DNA of 64,000 nt from Prionace glauca (GCA_037974335.1 CM075760.1:39915603-39979602), one strand, 5' to 3'. Positions 10,005 to 21,116 are shown, numbered from the stretch's first letter. The notes: generated by a model from the letters alone, not told the origin. Translations and numbers: made by a program.

Positions 10005-10740
10005 AAGTATAAAAGTTGGCAAGAAGTGTTACAGCTGCATAAAACTTTAGTTAGGCCACATTTAGAGTATTTCATGCAGTTATGGTCACCACACGACCAA
10101 AAGGACGTGGGTGCTTTGGAGAGAGTATAAAGAAGGTTTACCAGATGTTGCCCAGTCTAGAGGTTTTAAGGTATGAGAAGAGGTTGGATAAACCCGGATT
10201 GTTTTCTATCAGGGTGACCTGATAGAAGTTTACAAAATTATGAGATGTATAGTCCAAAGATGTGCAGGTTAGGTTCATTGGCTATGCTAAATTGCCCCTA
10301 AGTGTCCTGGGATGTGTAGGTTAGAGGGATTAGCAGGTAAATGTGTAGGGATATGGGGATAGGTTCTGGGTGGGATTGTGTTCGGTGCAGACTCGATGGG
10401 CCGAAGGGCCTGTTTCTGCACTGTAGGGTTCTATGTTCTATAGATAGGATGGATAGTTAGAGGTTCTTTCCCAGGGCACATGAGAGGGCACAGGTTCAAG
10501 ATGAGATGGGGAAAGTTTTTCACACAGAGGGTTGTGGGTGCCTGGAATGTGCTGCCAATGGAGGTGATGGAAACAGACACTTTAGCAACATTCAAGGCAT
10601 ATCTTGATAGATATGTGAACAGGAGGTGAACAGAGGGATAGAAACTACAGAGGGACAATAAGTAGTGGATCTAAATTAGGAATCAGCAGAGGCTTAGTGG
10701 GCCAAAGGGCCTGTTCCTGCACTGCATTGTTCTTTGTTCT
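10005..10740 (+). mobile_element. CR1-like LINE fragment split by a SINE
   Basis: 10005-10249 encodes a decayed RT C-terminus (LVRPHLEY-like, then LERV and RFTRCCPV). It resumes at 10441-10740 with RFFHTEGCGCLECAANGG-like sequence and a LINE 3' UTR ending GGCCTGTTCCTGCACTGC. The intervening 10250-10440 is the 3' half of a V-SINE-like element (AGTCCAAAGATGTGCAGG to TGCACTGTAGGGTTCTATG). Both lie in the ZNF1 intron. Confidence 0.7.
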
Positions 10741-10940
10741 AAATCCGTAAATCCACATCCCACACACTCTCCTTCCTCCTTGGTCTGAAATCCAAACCCA
10801 TCTCACCATTTCTTTCCTCCACTCCCAGTTTTCTCTCCCTCCCTGTCCTCAGTCTGGGTTCAGTTCTCCAGCTCCTGTCTGCAGACTGACAGTAAACCCA
10901 ATGGGTCTTATTGGGGGGGTTTGGAACCTCCTCCACTCAC

Positions 10941-11275
10941 CCGCCTGAGTCCAGATTCACTGTCACACTGCGCATGCTCCAGCTCACAATGGGCCGGGGA
11001 GTGATTGACGGGCAGATCCGGGCCAATAGGAAGAGGATCATCCGGGACCTGGATTAAACCCAGGTCACCGCCCCCATCTTGGGAGAGGAAGGCATGTCTT
11101 TTGTTCAGGGAGCGGAGCGCGGGGACGGCCATCTTGGTAAGGGAGGGGGCTGAGTCTGGCGGGCTTCCTCCCCGTTGCCTGGGCCCGGTTACCCGGGCAA
11201 CCGGCGGGCGCCGCCATGTTGTGGTGGTGATTGTCCATCCGGGTGTTTAGTGAAGGAGTGGACAATGAGCTGGAG
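10941..11275. promoter_or_regulatory. CpG-rich bidirectional promoter of ZNF1/ZNF2
   Basis: A GC- and CpG-rich island between divergent genes. On the minus strand a canonical donor (GGCGG/GTGAGT) ends a putative ZNF1 exon 1 at 10941. On the plus strand CTGGAG/GTGAGT ends a putative ZNF2 exon 1 at 11275. A CCAAT-like GGCCAATAGG lies near 11011, and YY1-type motifs occur at 11128-11136 (GCCATCTTG) and about 11213 (CGCCATGTTG). No TATA box is seen. Transcription starts are inferred. Confidence 0.6.
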
Positions 11276-11489
11276 GTGAGTTTGGAAAGTGTTCAGAGGA
11301 AGGTGTGAAATCAGATTGACATCCAGATCAGTGTAAGAACTAGAAATTCACATTCAGAATGTTTCTCAAAGCTCACCACAATGCTGCAAATACTCAGCTC
11401 ATCAACAACAATCCCCTGGCATTGCAAATGTTAACTCTGTTTCTCTCTCTTCACAGAAGCTGCCAAAACCTGCTGAGGATTTCCACAAC

Positions 11490-11875
11490 TTTCTGTTTTT
11501 ACTTCCCATTTCCAGAACTTCCTGTTTTTACTTCCCATTTCCACAACTTTCTGTTTTTACTTCCCATTTCCACAACTTTCTGTTTTTACTTCCCATTTCC
11601 ACAACTTCCTGTTTTTACTTCCCATTTCCACAACTTTCTGTTTTTACTTCCCATTTCCACAACTTTCTGTTTTTACTTCCCATTTCCACAACTTTCTGTT
11701 TTTAATTCCCATTTCCACAACTTTCTGTTTTTACTTCCCATTTCCACAACTTTCTGTTTTTACTTCCCATTTCCACAACTTTCTGTTTTTACTTCCCATT
11801 TCCACAACTTTCTGTTTTTAATTCCCATTTCCACAATTTTCTGTTTTTACTTCCCATTTCCAGTTTTCTCCAGTT
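11490..11875 (+). repeat. 28-bp minisatellite, about 13-14 copies
   Basis: Nearly perfect tandem array of a unit reading TTTTTACTTCCCATTTCCAC plus AACTTTCTG, with one- or two-base variants. The flanking left sequence (GCTGCCAAAACCTGCTGAGG) is the end of a dispersed repeat also seen at 27487-27570 and 31955-32075. The array seems to have expanded from that repeat's tail. It creates an open 173-codon frame that is not a gene. It lies in the ZNF2 intron. Confidence 0.9.
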
Positions 11876-11892
11876 TTTAACTGCCTTTATTA

Positions 11893-12200
11893 TCGAATTC
11901 CTACAGTGCAGAAGCAGGCCATTTGGCCCATTGAGCCTGCACTGAACAACAATCCCGCTCAGGCCCTATCCCTGTAATCTCACCTATTTACCCTGTTAAT
12001 CCCCCTGAGGGTACTAAGGTCAATTTAGCATGGCTAGTCCACCCAGCCTGCAGATCTTTGGACTGGGGAGAAAACCGGAGCACCCGGAGGAAACTCACGC
12101 AGATTTGGGGAGAATGTGCAAACTCCACACAGATAGTGACCCAAGCCGGGAATCGAACCCAGGTCCCTGGCGCTGTCAGGCAGCAGTGCTAACCACTGTG
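11893..12200 (-). mobile_element. V-SINE-like element, minus strand
   Basis: Full-length-looking reverse copy: 3' end CTACAGTGCAGAAGCAGGCC at left, core with GGAGAAAACCGGAGCACC, and tRNA-like head GGGAATCGAACCCAGGTCCC and GCTAACCACTGTG at right. Confidence 0.8.
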
Positions 12201-12214
12201 CTTTTTTTTTGTTT

Positions 12215-12490
12215 TTGAAGTTAAAATTTATTTATTAATCATAAATAAGGCTTACACTAACACGGCAATGAAGTTACTGTGAAATTCCCTGAGTCGCCAC
12301 ACTCCAGCATCTGTTTGGGTCAATGCACCGAACGGCACATCTTTCACACTGTGAGCGGAAGCCGGAGCACCCAGAGGAAACCCACACAGACATGGGGAGA
12401 ATGTACAAGCTCCACACACAGCCAAGGCTGGAATTGAACTGGGTTCCTGTCACTATGAGACAGCAGTGCTAACCACTGTGCTTTTTTTAA
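12215..12490 (-). mobile_element. Second tRNA-derived SINE, minus strand, different 3' end
   Basis: Shares the tRNA-like head (GCTAACCACTGTGC at right) and part of the core with its neighbour. Its 3' end is different (AATAAGGCTTACACTAACAC, then GCAATGAAGTTACTGTGAAA) and matches the element at 28776-29045. It abuts the copy at 11893-12200 in the same orientation. Confidence 0.7.
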
Positions 12491-13155
12491 AATAATGTCA
12501 CCATTTAAATACACAAATCAGCAATGTTTATTTGTTTAACTGAGACTGGGGTGTTCAGGAGTAATATCAGGAATCACTTCACGGAAAATAGAAATCTGGA
12601 ATTCTGATCGGATTCAGTCAACAGAAAATTTAAAAACTGAGATTGTGAGAAGGTTGTGAGATGAGAGTGTTAAGGATTATGGAATCAAGGAAGATGGATG
12701 GATTTAACAATCAGATCAGGCAATTCATCCTCAAAGCCAAGAGACTACCAATGAAATAGGAAGTCAGGGCAGATCGGGAAGGTGGAGCTCTTTTCGTGTC
12801 ATGCCCATGGGACTCAGGTGACTGGGTACCACTTAAGAGAGGAAGCTGGCGAGTCTTGTCCAGCCAACAGGGTACAGGTGTGACTGTCATAGTGAAGGGG
12901 CATTGAGTAGATGGGGCATCAGGGATGCAGTGACCAGGAGAGAAAATGATTGAATTTATTCAGATTCTGCAAACACAGCTGGAGATCTGAACATAGCCCA
13001 AGAAAAGGGGGAGGGAAAACTGAGAGTGGAGGAAAGACACTTCGTTGGATTCTGGATTCTGATTGTTGGGATGGGGAACAAAACTGAAACTAGAATTGTC
13101 TTGTGTATTTCTATCCTGGATTTACAGTGATGACATTTATAAACTCCTTTTTCAG

Positions 13156-13483
13156 GATATTGGAAGGAGAGGAAACTCAAACCAAGCATCACATCAAGAT
13201 CTGACGGAACTTTTTGATGCATTGGGATGTGAATGTGGAAGGGGAAAGGATTTTCTGTCCTGTCTGAGAGAAAAGATTTCAAACATCAGTGTGATTGGAA
13301 AAGCACCGAGATACACACACATACAGACCCAAGTGAAGATGTTCCAGTGAACTGACTGTGGAAAGAGCTTTAACCAGTTACACAGCCTGAAAAAAAATCA
13401 CACCATTCACTGCAAAGAGAAACTATACACATGTGTGTATGGACAAGCCTTCAACTGATCAACTGGAGAGACACTTCAGCACT
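13156..13483 (+). other. ZNF2 exon 2 leader with fossil finger
   Basis: The exon starts after the acceptor at 13153-13155 with GATATTGGAAGGAG, as in the paralogues. A decayed finger ([20 protein letters not shown]) ends in a stop before the coding start, so it is probably 5' UTR. Confidence 0.6.
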
Positions 13484-14242
13484 ATGGTGAAACCATGGAA
13501 ATGTGAGGATTGTGGGAAGGGATTCAAATGGCCATCCCAGCTGGAAATTCATCAGCGCACTCACACTGGGGAGAGGCCATTCACCTGCTCCACGTGTGGG
13601 AAGGGATTCAGAGAGTCATCCAACCTGCTACAACACCAGCGAGTTCACACTGACTTGAGACCTTTTAAATGTCCAGACTGTGGGAAGTGCTATAAAAGTT
13701 CTGGGGACCTGATGTCCCATCAACATGTTCACACTGACCAGAAGCCATTCAGGTGCTCTCAGTGTGGGACTGGGTTCAGGAAATCATCTGAATTCACCGT
13801 ACACCAGCGCACTCACACTGGGGAGAGGCCGTTCACCTGCTCCATGTGTGGGAAGGGGTTCATTAATTCATCCAACCTGTTGAGACACCAGCGCACTCAC
13901 TCTGACGCAAGAACTTTTAAATGTCCTGACTGTGAGGACAGTTTTAAAAACAGTGATAATCTGCTGAGACATCAACGCACTCACACTGGAGAGAGGCCAT
14001 TCACCTGCTCCGAATGTGGGAAGGGATTCACTCGATCAGCCACACTGCTGACACACCGGCGAGTTCACAGCGGAGAGAGGCCGTTCACCTGCTGTGTGTG
14101 TGGGAAAAGATTTACTTATTCATCTCATCTATTGAAACACCAACACACTCACACTGTGGAGAGGCCATTCATCTGCTCTATGTGTGGGAAGGGATTCATG
14201 CAATCTTCTAACCTGCTGACACATCAGCAAATTCACAAGTGA
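13484..14242 (+). CDS. C2H2 zinc-finger protein ZNF2 (nine intact fingers)
   Basis: A poly-zinc-finger protein, presumably a nuclear sequence-specific DNA-binding factor. I chose the ATG at 13484 because it gives [10 protein letters not shown], matching the conserved start of the paralogues. An in-frame ATG at 13439 would add 15 residues. Nine C2H2 fingers follow without interruption, all with both Cys and both His, joined by HTGERP, HTDLRP, HTDQKP, HSDART and HTVERP linkers. The protein ends right after the last finger with QIHK, as do ZNF3 and the relic end of ZNF5. There is no second domain. The intron (about 1.9 kb) carries a minisatellite and two SINEs. It shares a divergent CpG promoter with ZNF1. 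Confidence 0.88.
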   Translation: MVKPWKCEDCGKGFKWPSQLEIHQRTHTGERPFTCSTCGKGFRESSNLLQHQRVHTDLRPFKCPDCGKCYKSSGDLMSHQHVHTDQKPFRCSQCGTGFRKSSEFTVHQRTHTGERPFTCSMCGKGFINSSNLLRHQRTHSDARTFKCPDCEDSFKNSDNLLRHQRTHTGERPFTCSECGKGFTRSATLLTHRRVHSGERPFTCCVCGKRFTYSSHLLKHQHTHTVERPFICSMCGKGFMQSSNLLTHQQIHK

Positions 14243-14394
14243 TGTGGAGGTTGGAGTCCTCTGTTATTGCTGCTGGTGGTCACATTGAGGACTAAATATG
14301 TGGGTTAAACCTGAGGTGTGTCAGAAATGTGTCCCAGCTGCTCTCTTCCATGGTTCAGAGCTCCCAGCCACAGAACAGAGGCTCGTTTAGAACT

Positions 14395-14800
14395 GTGTTT
14401 AGAGTCAGGAAGTCAAATCCAAGTCCATTGACCTGAGGCCAACATTCAAAGTGCCAGCACTGAGGGAGTGCTGCATTATTAGAGCTGCTGCCTTTCGGGC
14501 GTGATGCCACCCAAGTACCCCATCTGCCCCTTCAAGGACATAGATGTTGCCATGGATATGATTTTGAAGAAGAGTGGGGGGTCTATCCCCAAAGTCCTGA
14601 CCAATATTTATCAATCAACATCACTACAAACAGATCATCTGCTTGTGATCATGTTGCTGCTTTTGGGATCTTGCTGTGTACACATTAGCTGCCACAGTTC
14701 CTGCATTACAACGATGACCACACTTCAAAGACACTCCATTGGTTGGAAAGTGCATTGGGAGACCCTGTGGTCCTGAAGGATGCTAAATGCAAGTTCTTAA
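14395..14800 (+). repeat. Dispersed fish/shark repeat
   Basis: Contains GCACTGAGGGAGTGCTGCAT, ACCAATATTTATCAATCAAC, ACTTCAAAGACACTCCATTGG and ATGCTAAATGCAAGTTCTT. These are the landmarks of a repeat I recognise from cartilaginous and ray-finned fish. Probably a non-autonomous retroelement; the class is uncertain. No gene is supported. Confidence 0.55.
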
Positions 14801-16330
14801 ATTTCAGATTTGTGTTACCTGATCTTGATATCTGAATTTTAACTGACTTCAGCCACCTCCAACTTGCCATTTAATAAATGAACTTTGGATGGAAGAATAT
14901 TTTAACCAGGTAAGGCAACACCAGGATGCTCCGGTGAGTAAGTTTTAAAAATAAGTTTACTCGTCAAGAAACGTTTATTTCAAACTTTGGCTTTTATAAT
15001 TTGACGTGGGTGATCAGTCTGTGGAAGGTTAACCCTCTCTGGCTCCTTTGAAAGGAATTCTTGTGGATTTGAACCTCAGAAGTCTGGTTCCTTTTTTGAC
15101 TATAATTTACCTGGAACTCGATCCTGTGACTATTCAGTACTTGGCTGGCAAGGAAGATATTGGGAATCTCTACTTTTATTCCCAAAGTGAACATTAGCCG
15201 ACATCAGAGTTGGGCTGATTGTGTCATGACACTTGGTCAATTTGGATACAGATTAATTTAACCCAGATCCCCAATTACTTACACCACCTTCTCTCATTAT
15301 CTTCAAAAGAAATACAATTGCAGAGTTTCATATTGATCCCATGATCTGGTTCTATACAATCAGATATTCAGACAATTTCAAATTTTGAGATGAATCAGAG
15401 TTTGAAGTTCTCTCTTGAAAGTACATTTATTGTATTTGCACATTCTTTACATACACAGTAATTTAGATCATACCTTTTTACAGCAAATAAAACTCAGTTT
15501 TCTTTTTACCATAAGCTTACATGTGACACTAATAAATAAACTTAAAAATAGTGATTGATTCTTTATTTATTAATTGTAACACAATTAAATCTCACTACTA
15601 CTAGAATTATTTATTTATTACTGATTGCTAGCTAATTAATACAGTAATCTTAATTAATATGCTTGTCACTACAAGATAGACTGGTTCAAAAAGACAGTTA
15701 ACAGCTTTCTTCCTTATTAATCCTGACCAGACTGAACAATGAACCTTATTCGTCAGCTGGACTTTGGAAGAATATGATATCCTGTAGCTTATTAAAATTA
15801 GAAAATAATTTCTTCCTTTAAACAATTTCTACCAGGTCTGCAGTTTCTGGAAACATTTCAGGTTATTCAGTGTTAATATTTATAAATAAAGATATTTATA
15901 AATATCTGTAGATATTTATAAAGATATTTATAAATAAAGATATATATATAGATATTTATAAAGATATTTATAAATAAAGATATAATATTTATAAATAGAG
16001 ATATAAAAAGTCTTTACGATATAATTGTCTATTATATTGAGTCACTAACAATATCTTAATCAAAGTTCAATACTGAATCTGTTTCATGACTGGTTTTTAA
16101 TATAGAATCAATTTGTAGCGAATAAAGACAACTGACAGAAGGTGAACAGACTGTGAGAAGCCACATGTTCGAGTTTAAAATGGCTTCCTTGACCTTGTTA
16201 CTTATAGCAATGAATATGGTATGGAAGTGATTGAACTTTAAAACTAAATTTGATTACCCAAGCCTGCAGTTTCCTCCATTACAACAGTCACTACAATTCA
16301 CAGAACTTCATTCACTGTATAATGCTTCAG
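14801..16330. other. AT-rich stretch without gene
   Basis: No coding frame above noise. 15885-16010 is a low-complexity run of alternating ATATTTATAAATAAAGATAT-type units that can fold back on itself. The rest looks unique. Confidence 0.6.
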
Positions 16331-16334
16331 GACA

Positions 16335-16480
16335 AAGGCAGAGTGAGATAGATTCCAGATAAACAAGGTGCTGAAAGGTATTGGAGTAGGTGGGAATGTG
16401 GAGTTGAGATTTCAATCAGATCAGCTATGATCATGTTGAATGGCAGAACAGGCTCCTGATTCACATGTTCAGCTGACACC
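16335..16480 (+). mobile_element. CR1-like LINE 3' terminal fragment
   Basis: Carries the usual 3' UTR words GGAGTTGAGATTTCAATCAG, ATCAGCTATGATCATGTTGA and CAGAACAGGCTCCTG. Only the tail is present. Confidence 0.5.
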
Positions 16481-16600
16481 CTGTGGTTGTGAGAGGTGCT
16501 ATAGAAATTCATTTTTTTCTTATTCTCCACAATGTTGGATATATCACACTCAGTTCTTGCATCAAAGTCATTGTTAAAGGCTTCGTCTAAATTTGACACA

Positions 16601-17830
16601 TAGAACATAGAACATTACAGCGCAGAACAGGCCCTTCGGCCCACGATGTTGCGCTGACCAGTTACAAAAACAATGACCCACTAACCTAAACCAATCCCTT
16701 TTTGTCCATAAACCTATCCACGGATCTCTTAAATGCCCCCAAACTAGGCGCATTTACAACTGCAGCAGGCAGGGCATTCCAATCCCTCACCACCCTCTGG
16801 GTAAAGAACCTACCCCTGACATCCGTCCTATAACTACCACCCCTTAATTTAAAGCCATGCCCCCTCGTGCTAGATTTCTCCATCAGAGGAAAAAGCTATT
16901 ACTATCCACCCTATATAAACCTCTAATCATCTTATATGTTTCAATAAGATCCCCTCTTAGCCGCCTTCTTTCCAGCGAAAACAACCCCAAATTCCTTAGC
17001 CTCTCCTCATAGGACCTCCCCTCCATACCAGGCAACATCCTGGTAAACCTCCTCTGCACCTTCTCCAAAGCCTCCACATCCTTCCTGTATTGTGGGGACC
17101 AGAACTGCACACAGTACTCCAAGTGCGGCCGCACCAGAGTTGTGTACAGTTGCAACATGACGCTGCGATTCCTAAATTCAATCCCCCTACCAATAAACGC
17201 CAAGACACCGTATGCCTTCTTAACAACGTTATCTACTTGACTCCCAACTTTCAGGGATCTATGTACACATACACCTAGATCCCTCTGCTCATCCACACTA
17301 TCCAAAGTCTTCCGTTAGCCCAATACTCGACACATCTGTTGCTCCTACCGAAGTGAATTACCTCACACTTCTCCGCATTAAATTCCATCCGCTACCTCTC
17401 GGCCCAGCTCTGCAACCTATCTAAGTCTTCCTGCAAACTATGACACCCTTCATCACTATCTACCACACCTCCGACTTTGGTGTCATCAGCAAATTTACTA
17501 ATCCACCCAACTATACCCTCATCCAGATCATTAATAAAAATTACAAGCAGCAGTGGCCCCAAAACAGATCCCTGAGGCACACCACTCGTAACCGAACTCC
17601 ATGATGAATATTTACCATCAACCACCACCCTCTGCCTCCTATCCGCTAGCCAATTCCTGATCCAATTCCCTAGATCACCCCCAATCCCATACATCTGCAT
17701 TTTCTGCAGAAGCCTACCATGGTGAACCTTATCAAACGCCTTACTAAAATCCATATACACCACATTCACTGCCTTACCCCCATCCATCTCTTTGGTCACA
17801 TTTTGAATGATGGGCTGCTTTTCTCCAGAA
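16601..17830 (-). mobile_element. CR1-like LINE, 5'-truncated, decayed
   Basis: Minus-strand copy of the same subfamily as 18075-20058, with 3' end CGCTGTAATGTTCTATGTTC at left. RT coding is split over three open stretches: [15 protein letters not shown] and [10 protein letters not shown] in 17392-17830, the LEYCVQFWSPQYRKD block in 16883-17305, and RFFTQRVVRDWNALP in 16686-16883. Two breaks separate these stretches. The 5' break lies exactly at the tail of the next LINE (17832). Confidence 0.85.
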
Positions 17831-20514
17831 ACGAACATAAGAACATAAGAAATAGGAGCAGGAGTAGGCCATCTAGCCCCTTGAGCCTGCCCCGCCATTC
17901 AATAAGATCATGGCTGATCTGTCATGGCTCAGTTCCACATTCCCGCCCTCTCCCCATAACCCTTAATCCCCCTGCCTATCAACCCGTGTCTTAAAAATAT
18001 TTAGCGAGGCAGTCTCCACCACTTCAACGGGCAGAGAATTCCAGAGATTCACCACCCTTTGAGTGAAGAAGTTCATAGAACATAGAACATCACAGCGCAG
18101 AACAGGCCCTACGGCCCACGATGTTGCGCCGACCAGTTACAAAAACAATGACCCACTAGCCTATACCAATCCCTTTTCGTCCATAAACCTATCTACAGAT
18201 CTCTTAAACGCCCCCAAACTAGGCGCATTTACAACTGCAGCAGGCAGGGCATTCCAATCCCTCACCACCCGCTGGGTAAAGAACCTACCCCTGACATCCG
18301 TCCTGTAGCTACCTCCCCTTAATTTAAAGCCATGCCCCCTCGTGCTAGCTTTCTTCATCCGAGGAAAAAGACTATCACTGTCCACCCTATCTAAACCTCT
18401 AATCATCTTATATGTTTCAATAAGATCCCCTCTTAGCCGCCTTCTTGCCAACGAAAACAACCCCAAATCTCTCAGTCTCTCCTCATAGGACCATCCCTCC
18501 ATACCAGGCAACATCCCAGTGAACCTTCTCTGCACCCTCTCCAAAGCCTCCACATCCTTCCTGTAATGTGGGGACCAGAACTGCACACAGTACTCCAAAT
18601 GCGGCCGTACCAGAGTAGTGTATACTTGCAACATGACGCTGCGACTCTTAAATTCAATCCCCCGACCAATAAACGCAAAGACACCGTACGCCTTCTTAAC
18701 AACCTTATCTACTTGATTCCCAACTTTCAGGGATCTATGTACACATATACCTAGATCCCTCTGTTCATCCACACCATTCAAAGTCCTCCCGTTAGCCCTA
18801 TACTCGACACATCTGTTGCTCCTACATAAGTGAATTACCTCACACTTCTCCGCATTAAATTCCATCCGCCACCTCTTGGCCCAGCTCTGCAACCTATCTA
18901 AGTCTCCCTGCAGACTATGACACCCTTCCTCACAATCTACCACACCTCCGATTTTGGTGTCATCAGCAAATTTACTAATCCACCCAACTATACCCTCATC
19001 CAGATCATTAATAAAGATTACAAACAGCAGTGGCCCCAAAACAGATCCCTGAGGCACACCACTCGTAACCGAACTCCATGATGAATATTTACCATCAACC
19101 ACCACCCTCTGTCTCCTATCTGATAGCCAATTTCTGATCCAATTTCCTAGATTACCCACAATCCCATACATCTGCATTTTCTGCAGAAGCCTACCATGGT
19201 GAACCTTATCAAACACCTTACTAAAATCCATATATACCACATCAACTGCCTTGCCCCCATTCACCTCTTTGGTCACCTTATCAAAAAACTCAATAAGGTT
19301 AGTAAGGCACGACCTACACGCTACAAAACCATGCTGACTATTTCTAATCAATTCATTACACTCCAAATAACTATAAATCCTATCCCTAATAATTTTTTCT
19401 AAAAGCTTGCCCACAACAGAAGTAAGACTCACCGGTCTATAATTCCCGGCAAAGTCTCTGTTCCCCTTCTCAAACAATGGGACAACATTCGCTATCCTCC
19501 AATCCTCCGGGACTACACCAGAGACCAAGGACGACCTGAAGATCAGAGCCAGAGGCTCTGCAATCACCTCTCTAGCCTCCCAGAGAATTCTAGGGTAGAT
19601 CCCATCCAGACCAGGGGACTTATCTATTTTCAACCCCTCAAGAATATCCAGCACATCCCCCTTATCAACCGTAATACTGTCTATTTTACACCCCTGCAAC
19701 CCAGTGTCCTCCTCAGCTATATTCATGTCCCCCTGCGTGAACACCGAAGAGAAATATTGGTTCAATGCTTCTCCAATCTCCTCCGGTTCCACACACAACT
19801 TCCCTCTGCTGTCTGTAACTGGCCCTAATCTTGCCCTGACCAACCTTCTATTCTTGACATACCTATAGAACGCCTTAGGATTCTCCTTAATCCTATCAGC
19901 CAAAGTCTTCTCATGTCCTCTTTTAGCCCTTCTTAACTCACTCTTCAACTCCCTCCTAGCCAATCTAAAGCTTTCTAGTGCACTACCTGAGCCCTCAGAT
20001 CTCATCCAAACATAAGCCTCCTTTTTCTTTTTAACCATCGACTCAACTCTTTTAGTGCACCTCAACTCCGTTCTCAACCGCCCCCCCTTTATCTTGAGGC
20101 TGTGCCCTCTAGTTCTACTGTCCTTTCTGAGCGGGAAGACCCTCTCCACCTCTATCCTATCCATCCCATTCATCATCTTATATGTCTCAATGAGATCTCC
20201 CCTCATTCTTCTGAACTCTAACGAGTACAAGCCTAGTTCATTCAGCCTCTCCTCATAGTTCAACCCCCTCAACACTGGCATCAGCCTAGAAAACCTCCTC
20301 TGCACTCCCTCCAAGGCCAAAATATCCTTGCGTAAGTGCGGCGACAAAAACTGCACACAGTACTCCAGCTGCGGCCTCACCAATGCCCTATACAACCGCA
20401 GCAAGACCTCCCTACTTTTATATTCAATCCCCCTCGCTATGAAGGCCAGCATCCCATTCGCCTTCCTGACCACCTGCAGGCTGGGTTTTTGCGACTCATG
20501 CACAAGGACCCCGA
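17831..20514 (-). mobile_element. CR1-like LINE (outer) carrying a nested CR1-like LINE
   Basis: The outer element's 3' part occupies 17831-18074, with tail AACATAAGAAATAGGAGCAG at its end. It resumes at about 20059-20514 with the RT C-terminus (RKANGMLAFIARGIEYKSRE and LEYCVQF). The uninterrupted relatives at 59816-60375 and 61756-62690 show that the two parts were once contiguous around TGAGTGAAGAAATTCCTCC. The inserted LINE lies between them. At 20514 the outer element ends abruptly against a plus-strand LINE tail. Confidence 0.88.
18075..20058 (-). mobile_element. Nested CR1-like LINE with intact RT region
   Basis: The 3' end at left reads as the complement of ATAGAACATAGAACATCACA. The RT domain is complete from the SPGLDGIYPR block to the C-terminal FFTQRVVRDWNALP, with YMDFSKVFDKVHH and FADDTKIGGV intact. 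The endonuclease is missing, as in a 5'-truncated insertion. No clear target-site duplication is visible, which is usual for CR1. Confidence 0.88.
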
Positions 20515-20566
20515 GAAGACTGAAGGGTGACCTGGTGGAAGTCTCTAAGATTATGAAGGGGTTCAA
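18161..20566 (-). CDS. Chimeric LINE reading frame (outer RT tail joined to inner RT)
   Basis: An 801-codon open frame that crosses the nested insertion. The first ~16 codons come from the flanking plus-strand LINE tail read in antisense. About 150 codons follow from the outer LINE's RT C-terminus (QKPSLQVVRKANG to GHSLKIKGGRLRTELR). It then passes at about 20058 into the inner LINE (TKRVESMVKKKKEAYV onward), which supplies the whole RT palm with FADDTKIGG and the C-terminus. The fusion is an accident of phase, not a designed protein. It is unlikely to be translated as such, since no promoter or natural start is evident. It shows the inner copy is young. Confidence 0.75.
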   Translation of the reverse strand: MNPFIILETSTRSPFSLLGVLVHESQKPSLQVVRKANGMLAFIARGIEYKSREVLLRLYRALVRPQLEYCVQFLSPHLRKDILALEGVQRRFSRLMPVLRGLNYEERLNELGLYSLEFRRMRGDLIETYKMMNGMDRIEVERVFPLRKDSRTRGHSLKIKGGRLRTELRCTKRVESMVKKKKEAYVWMRSEGSGSALESFRLARRELKSELRRAKRGHEKTLADRIKENPKAFYRYVKNRRLVRARLGPVTDSRGKLCVEPEEIGEALNQYFSSVFTQGDMNIAEEDTGLQGCKIDSITVDKGDVLDILEGLKIDKSPGLDGIYPRILWEAREVIAEPLALIFRSSLVSGVVPEDWRIANVVPLFEKGNRDFAGNYRPVSLTSVVGKLLEKIIRDRIYSYLECNELIRNSQHGFVACRSCLTNLIEFFDKVTKEVNGGKAVDVVYMDFSKVFDKVHHGRLLQKMQMYGIVGNLGNWIRNWLSDRRQRVVVDGKYSSWSSVTSGVPQGSVLGPLLFVIFINDLDEGIVGWISKFADDTKIGGVVDCEEGCHSLQGDLDRLQSWAKRWRMEFNAEKCEVIHLCRSNRCVEYRANGRTLNGVDEQRDLGICVHRSLKVGNQVDKVVKKAYGVFAFIGRGIEFKSRSVMLQVYTTLVRPHLEYCVQFWSPHYRKDVEALERVQRRFTGMLPGMEGWSYEERLRDLGLFSLARRRLRGDLIETYKMIRGLDRVDSDSLFPRMKKASTRGHGFKLRGGSYRTDVRGRFFTQRVVRDWNALPAAVVNAPSLGAFKRSVDRFMDEKGLV

Positions 20567-20830
20567 TAATCCAACAGGGATTTAATGGGAAACCTCTTTA
20601 CCCAGCGAGTGGTGAGAATGTGGAACTCACTACCACAGTGAGCGGTTGAGGTGAACAGCGTGAATGCATTGAAGGGGAAGTGAGATACGTACATGAGGGA
20701 GGAAGGAATAGAAGGATATGCTGATGGGGGGAGGTGAAGAGAGGTGGGTGGAGGCTCATGTGGAGCATAAATATTGACACAGACCAATTGAGCCGACTGA
20801 CCTGGCCCCGTGCTGTAGACTCAATGGAAC
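20515..20830 (+). mobile_element. LINE 3' fragment
   Basis: Plus-strand remnant of a LINE C-terminus and 3' UTR: GGTGACCTGGTGGAAGTC, then ACCCAGCGAGTGGTGAGAAT (the FFTQRVV-equivalent block), and a 3' UTR ending near the GTAGACTCAATGGAAC block. Confidence 0.6.
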
Positions 20831-21116
20831 AGAGACAAATGTACTTATTGTACATCTACCTGTTGTGGTGGAAAACCTCTATTTACTATCCAGGATAGAA
20901 TAAATGTCCTTCATCAGCTTTTATGGATCATTTCAGTGGAAATGTGCTCTCCTAGATTCAAAGAACATCAACCCACTGGAAGCAAAGTCGTGAGACCGGC
21001 CAGTCCAGCAGAAAGAAACCCTCCAACCCTCTCACTTCACCCACTGTCAGAATGAACATGGTTCAGTCCCAGATGTGATTAACAGCAGCAATAACAGCAG
21101 AATCCAACCCCTGTCA

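Noticed and set aside
11359-11880. 173-codon frame rich in FLFLLPISTT repeats
   Set aside because: Product of the 28-bp minisatellite; no start context, domain or splice support.
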